This document shows, in pieces, positions 56,701-64,000 of a stretch of DNA of 64,000 nt. The translations under genes were made by a program, and so were the position numbers. The DNA comes from Microtetraspora glauca (GTDB taxonomy: Bacteria; Actinomycetota; Actinomycetes; Streptosporangiales; Streptosporangiaceae): contig BBYL01000030.1 of the NCBI GenBank assembly GCA_001570385.1, positions 1 through 64,000 of the forward strand, in the 5' to 3' direction. Under the pieces are notes generated by a model. That model was not told the DNA's origin. It saw nothing but the letters and a program-made list of their open reading frames with translations, and searched no databases. The number at the start of each line of letters is the position of its first letter. Position 1 is the stretch's first letter.

Positions 56701-59700
56701 GGCCGAGCAGGTCGTAGGTGAAGGTGCGCACGTTGCCGTTCGCATCGGTCTGCTTGATCAACTGGCCCTTGAGGTCGTACTCGTATGTCGTGCTGTGAAA
56801 GTCAGGGGCGGCGACGGTCACAACCTGCCACGGCGTCCAGTCCGAGCGGTTCGAGCCCTTGACCGCACGCGCCCGCCAGCGGATCTTCCATCCGTCGCTC
56901 AGCTTCCCGTCTGGGATGGTGACCGCGGCGTTGGCGCCCGAGGTGACACCCTCGACGGCTGTAGTCCAGATCTGTCCGCTGCCGTGCTGGGTGTCGGTGG
57001 GGTCATGCTCCACTTCGAACTCGGCACCGAGTTGTCCGCCCTGGGGCAGGGTCACCTTTGCCATCAGTGCCGGTGTCAGCGTCATGGTTACACCACCTGA
57101 CGCAGGCTGGGTTCGGGGATTCTCGATGGTGGGAACCTGCGGGACGTCGGTCACGGTCAGCGCCTGCCAGCCTGACCACGCGGACGTTCCCCCGGAACCG
57201 ACGGCCCTGACCCTCCAGCGGACCTTCCAGCCATTGGCCAGTTTCCCGGCAGGCACTACGATCGCCGCCTTGGTCCCGGACGCCACGTTGTCGACTGCGC
57301 CGGACCAGATGGCCCCCGTGCCGTGCGTGATGTCGGCCGGGTCGTGCTCCACCTCGAACTCGGCCCGTAGCGCTCCCCCTGCCGGGTCGGTGACGTGGAC
57401 CAGCAGCTGCGGCGTCAAGGTGGAGCTCACCCTGACCCCATCGACGACCTCGGAGGGGATGACTTCCAGGGCACCCAACTCCGGGTCTGGCAGGTCCACG
57501 CCGAATGTCTGCCAGCCCGACCACGCGGACGTACCCCCGGAAGCGACGGCTCTGACCCTCCAGCGCAGCTTCCAGCCATCGGAGAGCCTCCCGGCAGGAA
57601 GAATCACCGTGCCGTCCCCGCCGGAAGCGACGTTGTCTACCGCGCCGGTCCATATGCTGCCGGTCCCATGCGCGGTGTCGGCCGGATCGTGCTCGACCTC
57701 GAACTCACCGCGCAGCGTGCCGCCGCTGGGATCGGTGAGCGTGGCGTGCAGCGTCGGCGTAAGCGTGCTTGTGATCGTGTTTCCATCGATGACCTTGGCC
57801 GGGGTGACGTGCACCTGGGAGACACCCGGGTCCGGCACGTCTACAGTCAGCGACTGCCAGTCACTCCAGCCCGAAGTGGTCGCGCCAGCCACGGCCCTAG
57901 CACGCCACCGCACCTTCCAGCCGTCCGAGAGCTTGCCGGCAGGGATGGCCACAACGGCCTGGTTGTTGGCGGCGACATCGTCTACCGCACCGGTCCAGAT
58001 GCTGCCGGTCCCATGCGCGGTGTCGGCCGGATCGTGCTCGACCTCGAACTCGGCGCGCAGCATTCCGCCCGCCGGGTTGACCACCCGGCCCGCAAGGGAC
58101 GGCGTCACCGAAGAGGTGACCGTGACGCCGTCTTGCACGGTGCTGGGGGTGACCTGCAGCAGGTCGATTCCCGGCTCGTCGCCGCTCGGGGCGAGCGTGA
58201 CTGTCAGATTCTGCCAGTCCGACCAGGCCGAGGCTGTCGTCGTCGCGGTGTTGACCGCGCGCGCCCGCCAGCGGACCTTCCACCCGTCGGTCAGCTTCCC
58301 TGCCGGTACGGAGATCGTGGCCTGGCTGCCGGAGGCGACGTTGTCGACATTGCCGGTCCAGATCTGGCCGGAGCCCTGCCCGCCGGGAGCTGCCGGGTCG
58401 TGCTCCACCTCGAACTCGGCCCGCACACTGGCTCCGCCCGGCTCGGTGACGGTGGCGCGCAGCTCGGGGGTCAGCGTTGAGGTGACCGTCTCTCCTCCGA
58501 CCTGAGTCGAGGGAACGGCCTGGAGCTGCCCGACCGTGGGCTTGGGCACGTCGACCGTGAAGGTCTGCCACGCCGACCACGGCGATGAGAGCGACTGGCC
58601 GGTATTGGTCGCGCGGGCGCGCCAGCGGACCTTCCACCCATCGGACAGTTTGTCCGCGGGTACCGTCACGGAGGCCTTGGTGCCGGAGGCGGCGTTGTCC
58701 ACCGATCCGGTCCAGATGCTCCCGCTGCCGTGCGCGGTGTCGGCCGGGTCGTGCTCGACCTCAAACTCGGCGCGTAGCGGTGCACCAGCAGGATCGGTGA
58801 CCATCACGGCCAGCGCCGGCGTCAAGCTGGGGGTCACCAGATTGCCGTCGACCAGTTGCGAGGGGGTGACCTGCTGCTGGCTGACCACCGGTTTGGGCGC
58901 GTCCACGGTGAAGGTCTGCCACGCCGACCAGGCCGAGGTGTTCGTGCCCTCCGCCACGGCCCGGGTCCGCCAGCGGACCTGCCATCCATCGGATAGCTTC
59001 CCGGCCGGGATGCTGACGCTGGCCTGGGTTCCGGAGGCGACATCGGCCGTAGTGCCGGTCCAGATGCTGCCGGTTCCGTGCGCCGTGTCGGCCGGGTCGT
59101 GCTCGACCTGGAACTCGGCGCGGGCCATCCCGCCTGTCGGATCGGTGACGCGAGCCCCGAACGTCGGGGTCAACGACGTGACGGTGGTGACCTGTCCCGC
59201 GGTCTGGGACGGGGTGACCTGAAGCTGATCGGCCACCGGATCGGGCACGGTGACGGTGACCGTCTGCCAGGCCGACCACGCCGAGGTCGTGGCGGCGCTC
59301 GGGTTGGCCGCGCGTGCCCTCCAGCGCAGGTGCCAGCCGTCGGTCAGTTGTCCGGCCGGTACGGCCAGCGGCGCGTCCGAACCGGAAGCCACCGCCGCCG
59401 AGGAGCCCGACCAGATCCGGCCGGTGCCCTCCTGCGTGTAGGCGGGATCGTGTTCGATCTCGTAGTCGGCTCGAAGGCTGCCTGCGGCGGTGTCGGACAC
59501 GGTCGCGTGCAGGGTGGGCCTTACCGAGGTGACCGCGCCCGCGTTGGACGGCGTGATCGACAGGGCGCTCACGGTGGGAGCCGAGGCGGGCCCGCTGGAG
59601 GTGACGGTCAGCTTGGGCGGGCTGTTGAACTCGCCGCTCTCCTCCGAGGAGGTAAACACCCGCCAGTTGTCGGTGTTGGTCTCCGACGGAGACTGCAACG

Positions 59701-61312
59701 CCACACCGTGGTTAGCGGCGCCCGCCACCCAGTCGGCCACGATGCCGGTGATCGTCCAATCCAGATAGCCGGCGCCGGTGCCACAGCCGTTTTGGAACGC
59801 CTTGGTGGTGGTGACGGCGTCCTCGGTCGTGTCGGTGGGCTTGTTCGCCCACGTCAGCGTCGAGGCGCTCCAAGCGCTGGTCAACCGGCGGGCCTGGATG
59901 CCAGCGCCGACCGACGTGCCGCAGGTGGGCGCGTCGATGTTCATCACTTCCAGCTTGGCGTCGCTGATCGTCGAACCCGTCAGCGATGAGGTGTTGAACC
60001 GTAGATAGACACGGGTCTTTGCGTTGCCGGTTTGGGTTCCCGCCAGGAAGGTCGGGTTGGCCGGATACCCGCCGCCGAAGATGCTGCTCACGTCCACGTC
60101 GTCGTTGACCGGCAGTGTGGTCGTCGGGTCTACACGGAGGGGGTAAACAGTGGTCGGATCGGAGAGGAAGGCGAAGTCGGGCCGCAGCACCAGCACCTGG
60201 CGGCCGTTCTCGGTGACCACGCTGGTGGTGATCTTGCCTCGTTTGCCGTCGCCAGGCACCCTGCTCTTGACCGCGTCGGCGTCCAGGGCCACGGGTTCCG
60301 GCGCGGAGGCCGCGATCTTGCCCTTGGCGTCCGTCAGCGTCAGGCCGCCCCCCTTGGCCACCGCCAGGGTCAGACCGCTGGTCAGCACGGGCAGCCGGTA
60401 CTCCACCGGTTTCGCGGGCCGCTGACGCAGCACGACATCGTGCCGGAACCCCGTCGGCAAGGCGATGACGACCAACTCTGCACCGTCGCCGAGGTCATAG
60501 GTCGCGGTGTTGCCCGTGACCTTGGGTCGGGGAAGCGCGGTCGGCCACTCGAGGGCGAAGACCGTGCCGTCCTTGCGAGTCATCTTGGCGAACGCACCAG
60601 TTCCGCCGGCGGAGAACTCCACCTGCGCGACCGCGGCCTTCGGACGGAGCACCCCGCTGGCTTCCACCAGGGAGGTGTCGATCGGCACCCACTCGCCTTG
60701 CTGCAGCACCCGGGTCGGGCCGGAAGTGATCTCGGTCGTGAACGTCTTGCCGTCCGGGTTCGCGTACATGACCGAAGACTCGGTCGTGGCCGCGTCGACC
60801 TGTACCCGTTTGCCATGCTTGGCTGCGGTTTTGAGCGCCGCCTGCGCGTCCGTCGCGGCCTCCGCCTTCGTTGTGCCCGCTTCGGCATCGCGATCAGAGG
60901 ATTCTCTGGACGTCTCGGCGCTACTTGACGTCGGCTCAGGCTCCGCTTCCTTGGATGAGGCTTTCGCTCCGCTCGATGTGCCGGATGCGGCGTCGTCCGG
61001 CGCCTTCGGTCCGACAGCCTGCTGCGTCGTGGAGCCGACCCATTCTTCGATCTTGGTTACACGAGCTTCGAGATCGGTGTGGTAGACGGTCTTGCCGCCA
61101 GACGGCGGAACCACCTCGTGGTGATCGCCGTAGTAGTTGGTGATCGTACGGCGCAGCTCGTTCCCGTAGCTGTTGTCGACCTGGGCGACCTGGCGGCCGA
61201 GCCCGTCGAAGACGTTGCTGGTCCATGACGGCACGCTGGACCAAGCCGGGTTGAGCAGGCCCGAGCCGGCGTCATCACTGCTGTAGATGGGGTCTGATGC
61301 TGCCGACACCAA
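53756..61312 (-). CDS. Chimeric RHS polymorphic toxin with DNRLRE, tandem repeats, Hint and HNH-like tip
   Basis: A 2518-residue open frame. Residues 1 to about 90 resemble the end of an RHS core (TITNYYGDHHEVVPPSGGKT, DLEARVTKIEEW). From about 100 on the sequence is that of an RHS N-terminal region (KTAAKHGKRVQVDAATTESS, RVLQQGEWVPIDTSL). A DNRLRE-like domain (about 400-590) and eight tandem repeats of about 110 residues (each with AEFEVEHDPADTAHGTG-like and DGWKVRWRARAV-like blocks) follow. Next come YD-repeats, the core end YSYAANNPIGMSDPTGLMP, and a Hint domain (NSFTPDTEVVMADGAGKP to PVLVHNC). The tip has DIDHLVDLQLGGADNVSNLW, an HNH-like nuclease motif. No signal peptide is present. The frame is open upstream of the ATG at 61312, so the start is uncertain. 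Confidence 0.8.
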   Translation of the reverse strand: MVSAASDPIYSSDDAGSGLLNPAWSSVPSWTSNVFDGLGRQVAQVDNSYGNELRRTITNYYGDHHEVVPPSGGKTVYHTDLEARVTKIEEWVGSTTQQAVGPKAPDDAASGTSSGAKASSKEAEPEPTSSSAETSRESSDRDAEAGTTKAEAATDAQAALKTAAKHGKRVQVDAATTESSVMYANPDGKTFTTEITSGPTRVLQQGEWVPIDTSLVEASGVLRPKAAVAQVEFSAGGTGAFAKMTRKDGTVFALEWPTALPRPKVTGNTATYDLGDGAELVVIALPTGFRHDVVLRQRPAKPVEYRLPVLTSGLTLAVAKGGGLTLTDAKGKIAASAPEPVALDADAVKSRVPGDGKRGKITTSVVTENGRQVLVLRPDFAFLSDPTTVYPLRVDPTTTLPVNDDVDVSSIFGGGYPANPTFLAGTQTGNAKTRVYLRFNTSSLTGSTISDAKLEVMNIDAPTCGTSVGAGIQARRLTSAWSASTLTWANKPTDTTEDAVTTTKAFQNGCGTGAGYLDWTITGIVADWVAGAANHGVALQSPSETNTDNWRVFTSSEESGEFNSPPKLTVTSSGPASAPTVSALSITPSNAGAVTSVRPTLHATVSDTAAGSLRADYEIEHDPAYTQEGTGRIWSGSSAAVASGSDAPLAVPAGQLTDGWHLRWRARAANPSAATTSAWSAWQTVTVTVPDPVADQLQVTPSQTAGQVTTVTSLTPTFGARVTDPTGGMARAEFQVEHDPADTAHGTGSIWTGTTADVASGTQASVSIPAGKLSDGWQVRWRTRAVAEGTNTSAWSAWQTFTVDAPKPVVSQQQVTPSQLVDGNLVTPSLTPALAVMVTDPAGAPLRAEFEVEHDPADTAHGSGSIWTGSVDNAASGTKASVTVPADKLSDGWKVRWRARATNTGQSLSSPWSAWQTFTVDVPKPTVGQLQAVPSTQVGGETVTSTLTPELRATVTEPGGASVRAEFEVEHDPAAPGGQGSGQIWTGNVDNVASGSQATISVPAGKLTDGWKVRWRARAVNTATTTASAWSDWQNLTVTLAPSGDEPGIDLLQVTPSTVQDGVTVTSSVTPSLAGRVVNPAGGMLRAEFEVEHDPADTAHGTGSIWTGAVDDVAANNQAVVAIPAGKLSDGWKVRWRARAVAGATTSGWSDWQSLTVDVPDPGVSQVHVTPAKVIDGNTITSTLTPTLHATLTDPSGGTLRGEFEVEHDPADTAHGTGSIWTGAVDNVASGGDGTVILPAGRLSDGWKLRWRVRAVASGGTSAWSGWQTFGVDLPDPELGALEVIPSEVVDGVRVSSTLTPQLLVHVTDPAGGALRAEFEVEHDPADITHGTGAIWSGAVDNVASGTKAAIVVPAGKLANGWKVRWRVRAVGSGGTSAWSGWQALTVTDVPQVPTIENPRTQPASGGVTMTLTPALMAKVTLPQGGQLGAEFEVEHDPTDTQHGSGQIWTTAVEGVTSGANAAVTIPDGKLSDGWKIRWRARAVKGSNRSDWTPWQVVTVAAPDFHSTTYEYDLKGQLIKQTDANGNVRTFTYDLLGRKLTTHDPDAGDGQISYDEAGRVTWSTDGRGQKISYTYDDLDRRTAQWAGEASSGTKLAEWVYDTLAKGEVTSATRFTGGKAYTTRVTGYDAMTRPTGSTLSIPSVTGEEALAGDYTFTSEYNTAGIQYQIGMPAAAGLPSETVTSSFTDLGYGFGLTSNLGGGTTYVKSTSYSATGLLNGRSYGPNEQVKRSMLWDITTGRLMNVTTLAKADTATPVTAQNDEFSYNIDDTINRILDKTSAVSGGTPGQAECFTYDGLHRLSAAWTTTAESCGTSAASGDGLGIDPYAHYYTYDAVGNLLTLTDDGQTSTYRYASAGAASVRPNAVTSIDRPGGSDTYSYDDSGQMTGRIVAGKDATLQWDELGQLTKATVDGSDTTMVYDADGNRLIRRDGAKTVLYLGSMELELAAGTLTAKRYYTAPDGSVVAMRSGSGSGGLTWLASGLHGSEQIAVNDADGQVSRERYLPFGRRRGADDLPFTDRGFLGKVEDDSTGLSYLSARYYDSSIGKFISTDPLMAVMVPQMANPYSYAANNPIGMSDPTGLMPEDYGRGQNGGVKGWREDTAAAKAGRKIRPHDHYKPVGKHSATKPKRRANAAGNFAGGAFKAGWSMLCILCQAILGDLNDRGVGPTWDGLADKPLEEAGVDSGSGWYQAGYWGTTIGSSFIGGGAAAGAKAAGAGIKAAGAGIKAAGRGIKAAAGRLFGRGCPGNSFTPDTEVVMADGAGKPIEEVEVGDEVIATDPETGETAVKPVMALITGEGDKHLVQITVDTDGDQGDKSGLVIATDGHPFWVAELGQWVDAKHLDPGMWLRTSAGTYVQVESIKKWTAHHQRVHNLTIADLHTYYVLTGAAPVLVHNCNGAEIALKYKNGWTAEQMAAADAKVAALNHQANNGGLFVTDAASARGSTSAADLWRGAGKNIPENADIDHLVDLQLGGADNVSNLWPLDFSVNRSLGPQIDRQIKRLGLRIGDQVCKVTIAPRC
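56800..59590 (-). repeat. Eight tandem repeat units of about 345 bp inside the RHS gene
   Basis: The translated units start with blocks such as QLQVTPSQTAGQV, QQQVTPSQLVDG, QLQAVPSTQVGG, LLQVTPSTVQDG, QVHVTPAKVIDG and ALEVIPSEVVDG and contain EVEHDPADTAHG and GWKVRWRARAV-type blocks. They look like beta-sandwich surface repeats. Neighbouring units share long stretches of DNA, so copy number could change by recombination. Confidence 0.8.
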
Positions 61313-61464
61313 GCCGCGCGCGTCGTACTTAGTGACCTGGACGATCCGGCCGCCCGCCGGGGAGGTCTGCTGAGACTCGAGGTCGCGTCCGAACCCGTCG
61401 AGGAACGAATAGGCCGTGGACCACTTGGCCGAACTCCCCGTACCCGACAGCAGTTTCTGGCTGG

Positions 61465-63999
61465 TCAGGTCTTGCCCAGGGCGTTCGTGGACGATGTCGG
61501 ACGACCATAGCCGTCGTACGCCATCTTCACCGCGGTGAAGTGGTCCGCATCGCTCCAGGCGCGCGCCTCCGTGGGGTTACCGTCACTCGGCGTGTTCGTC
61601 GCGGGGTCGGAGCCGCCGTCGTAGAGAGTGACCTGGCGGGAGAGAAGGCGCCCGCTGCACTCGCTTCCTTCACGTTCCTCTTCCACGGATGGAAACGCGA
61701 TCATCCACTGGCCGCCAGCAGTGTTTCGGGCATAACTGGTGGTAGCGCAGGTCTCATCGCCCGAAACACTGAGATCACCCAAGTCCACGGTCTGAGTGGG
61801 CAATCCGTAGGAGTCGTAGGCCGTCGTGCTGGCGGACGTACGGAACGTGCCGTCGGAGAGCACTTCGCGGGTTTGGTCCCGGCTCGGACGGACCATGACC
61901 GGATCCAGGGTGCCGGGCCCGTTCGCCGTGGTCTGCTGCCAGTACTCGTGCCGCGTGGATCCGGCTTCGGCCATGCCGCGCAGTGCGGGGTCGGTGTTCA
62001 GAGGGTCCGGCGTGGTGAACCGCCAGGTCCGCGACTCCAACGTCTGCCCCGACAGGGTTACCTCATCGTTCCAGCTGTTTCCGTCATAGTCCGTGATCTT
62101 GACTTGCTTCTTGTTGCCATTGGCCAAGGTGTCGTCGTACAGGCCGCGATAGAACTGGGAACTGCTGACCGTGAAGCCCTCCGGATCCGTCCCGCTGCCC
62201 TTGATGACGCGCACGGTCCCGTAGCCACGGAACTCGCTCCAGCTGAGATGGTCGGCGCGCGTGTTGTAGTTGATCTCCTTGGCCCACCCCGGAGTGCCGA
62301 CGTACTCGTACGTGGTCACCATGTCCGGCGCTCCGCCGACCAGGTCCTGCTCGGTCACTTGGGTGACCATGTGCTTGCGGTAGACGGCGAAGTGCGGTCG
62401 GGAGAACACATCACGTCCGTCGTAGACGGGATAGCAGTCGGTGACGTTCGTATCCCAGGCGATCCGCGTCGCTTGATAACCGGTCACGCAGGGGTGGAGC
62501 TGGCTGTAGCTGACAAGGGTCTGGCCGCCGAAACCGTTGACGACGGATCCGATGCGGGGCATCTTCACCACATCGTTGATCTCCCCATCCGGCATCCGGC
62601 CGGTGTCGACCCGGTTGCTGAGCATCACAGCGTTGAAGTTCTGCTCCGGCGGCGTGATCGCGTTCGCATCGTCACCGACCAGGCCGGTCTGACCGATAGA
62701 GTCCAGCCACAACACGGCTGTCGGAGAGTCGCCTTCGGTGTAGATGTATTTGTGCTCCAGCGTCAGACGCAAGACGTTGTCCCAGCCCGGAATCGTGTCG
62801 TTCCAGGCATAGGTGTCGATACTCGCGAGCTTGCTGGAGATGAAGAACGTCGGAGAGCCCTGCGGGCGCTCGCATGTCACCGGGCCGCCACCGGGAGCGG
62901 GAGAACACACGAGGTCATCAGGGATGTCGGAGTCCAGCCCGATCATTCGGCTGTCAGAATTGAAAACGATCTTCGAGGTGGGTCGGCTGCCTGCGACCTG
63001 CGTGTTGGAACCCCATTCGATCCGGTCCAGGAAACCGCCGCGATCATAGATGAGACTCGCACCACTGGACTGCGTGTAGTGGTTCGTTTCCTTGGTCCAG
63101 TAGTAGGTGGTGACGTTCTCCTGCGCGTCCTGACTCTGATCAAGGTTCCAGCGCCAAATTCCGGAGCAGGTGACCGCCGATGTGCTGGATGTGCTGTACC
63201 GGTCCCGGCATGGCTCCCCCGCGTCATCGCCGACGTACGGCACCCGCCAGATCGAGTCGGCCCTATATCCCAGCCGATACACCTGTCCTTGTTGCGTGGT
63301 GATCTGCCAGTACTCGCTGCCTTGGTCGCCGCCTGTGAGGTTCTCGATCTTCCACCCGAAGTCCTGCTGGGTCTTGTATCCCGACGGCGTCTTGAGCAGG
63401 CGGCTTGCCTGCCCTCCCAAGTTGATGAACAAGTCGGAGGCTGTCGCATCGTTGGTGGCCGAATCGCCGTCGTTCTCCTCCGGCGATTCCCAGCACAGAT
63501 CGCCCCACCCCTTCTGGTTGGGGTTCTTGCCGGATCCGGCATCGGACGAGCACGAACGATAGCGGCGCTCGATATATCCAACCGGGAGATCCCAGCCCTC
63601 GCCGACCCACGATGCCTGGTTGTTCGTGACCTTGGTCATGCCGTCGATGCGCGCGGAGTCATAGCTGATCGACAGGCCTGGATCACCTCCCGCCACCGAC
63701 GGCGGATCGGGGATCGGGTAGTTGTAGGAAAAACCTCCGGACTGGGGTCCGACCTCCCAGGAGGCTTGAGGCCGTAGGTCTGTAGCGGCGAAGTTGCCGG
63801 CTGTAGGACCTGATGCAGCCGCCGCAAGAACGAAGACCGAACCGGTCTCCGCACTGGACGATGATTCGCTACCGGTTGAGGCGGCATTTGGCGTGGGAGA
63901 CGGGGAGGCGCCCGCCGTCACGGCACCACCCGCGGGAAGGACATCCACCTCAGCGGTCAGTGTTCCGCTTTTGACGTCGTTCACCGACGGGACGACCAC
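61465..63999 (-). pseudogene. RHS-family protein fragment, 5' end outside the window, frameshifted 3' end
   Basis: The 844-residue open frame enters from the right window edge. It carries features of actinobacterial RHS N-terminal regions: TDLRPQASWEVGPQSGGFSY, GGDPGLSISYDSARIDGM and WVGEGWDLPVGYIERRYRSC, then many RHS-like blocks (YYWTKETNHY, KMAYDGYGRPTSSTNALGK). It stops at 61465 in the middle of a YD repeat. Protein-like sequence (TSQKLLSGTGSSAKWSTAYS, GGRIVQVTKYDARG) resumes in another frame leading into the next ORF. The two ORFs are therefore pieces of one damaged gene, or a deletion joins them. Confidence 0.75.
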
Positions 64000-64000
64000 A

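Noticed and set aside
56859-58505. 548-residue plus-strand frame in the RHS repeat region
   Set aside because: It reflects the tandem repeats on the opposite strand; a Ser/Pro/Ala-rich shadow.

Overview
The window is high-GC DNA with tightly overlapping ATGA/GTGA gene junctions and frequent GTG starts. SCO6880-type conjugation genes, an XRE/TPR regulator, a DNRLRE-type RHS toxin and IS5/IS630 debris point to a filamentous actinobacterium. A Streptosporangiales relative (Nonomuraea or Streptosporangium type) is my inference, not something the sequence proves. No rRNA or tRNA gene was recognised.

Layout. 1-573: left part of an IS5 (IS427-like) element that cuts off the 3' end of an unknown gene (536-1639). 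1804-13794, minus strand: a type III CRISPR effector operon. Its five core genes match, in order and architecture, the fused-subunit III-D variant (III-Dv, as in Synechocystis): HD-less Cas10, Cas7-5-11 fusion, Cas7-2x, Csx19 and a large Cas7-insertion RAMP. It is headed by a two-TM protein that looks like a SAVED cyclic-oligonucleotide sensor, and followed by a gene with CARF-like motifs. 13903-15313 and 23678-24953: two CRISPR arrays (22 and 20 repeats) with the same 30-bp repeat, in opposite orientation, with homologous leaders facing inward. Between them lies a complete type I-B operon, cas6-cas8b-cas7-cas5-cas3-cas4-cas1-cas2. The type III genes have no cas6, cas1 or cas2 of their own, so both effectors probably share crRNAs and adaptation machinery.

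24954-26627: remains of a phosphotransferase, a methyltransferase and a HAD-like gene; the first is cut by the end of array 2 and the other two carry frameshifts. 26662-28403: a ComF-like phosphoribosyltransferase and a DprA-like gene, a possible second defence pair. 28645-39326: part of a conjugative element (excisionase-like HTH proteins, VirB1-like hydrolase, pilin-like, VirB6-like, SCO6880, VirB4 and VirD4/TraD-type proteins) without a visible relaxase or integrase. 39381-48400: accessory genes, an IS630 remnant whose end sequence recurs beyond a carboxylesterase gene, and an XRE regulator divergent from a flavoprotein. 48643-52040: a STAND-type NTPase overlapping a phosphotransferase gene. 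52063-52983: transposase debris.

53197-64000: a large RHS polymorphic-toxin locus on the minus strand. A frameshifted upstream RHS fragment runs off the window edge. A 2518-residue ORF follows that appears to be a chimera of two RHS genes, ending in a Hint domain and an HNH-like nuclease tip. A probable immunity gene lies 28 bp downstream.

Proposed working model (inference): type I-B targets DNA. The III-Dv complex uses the same crRNAs against RNA, and its GGDD Cas10 makes cyclic oligoadenylate that triggers a membrane SAVED effector and a CARF effector.
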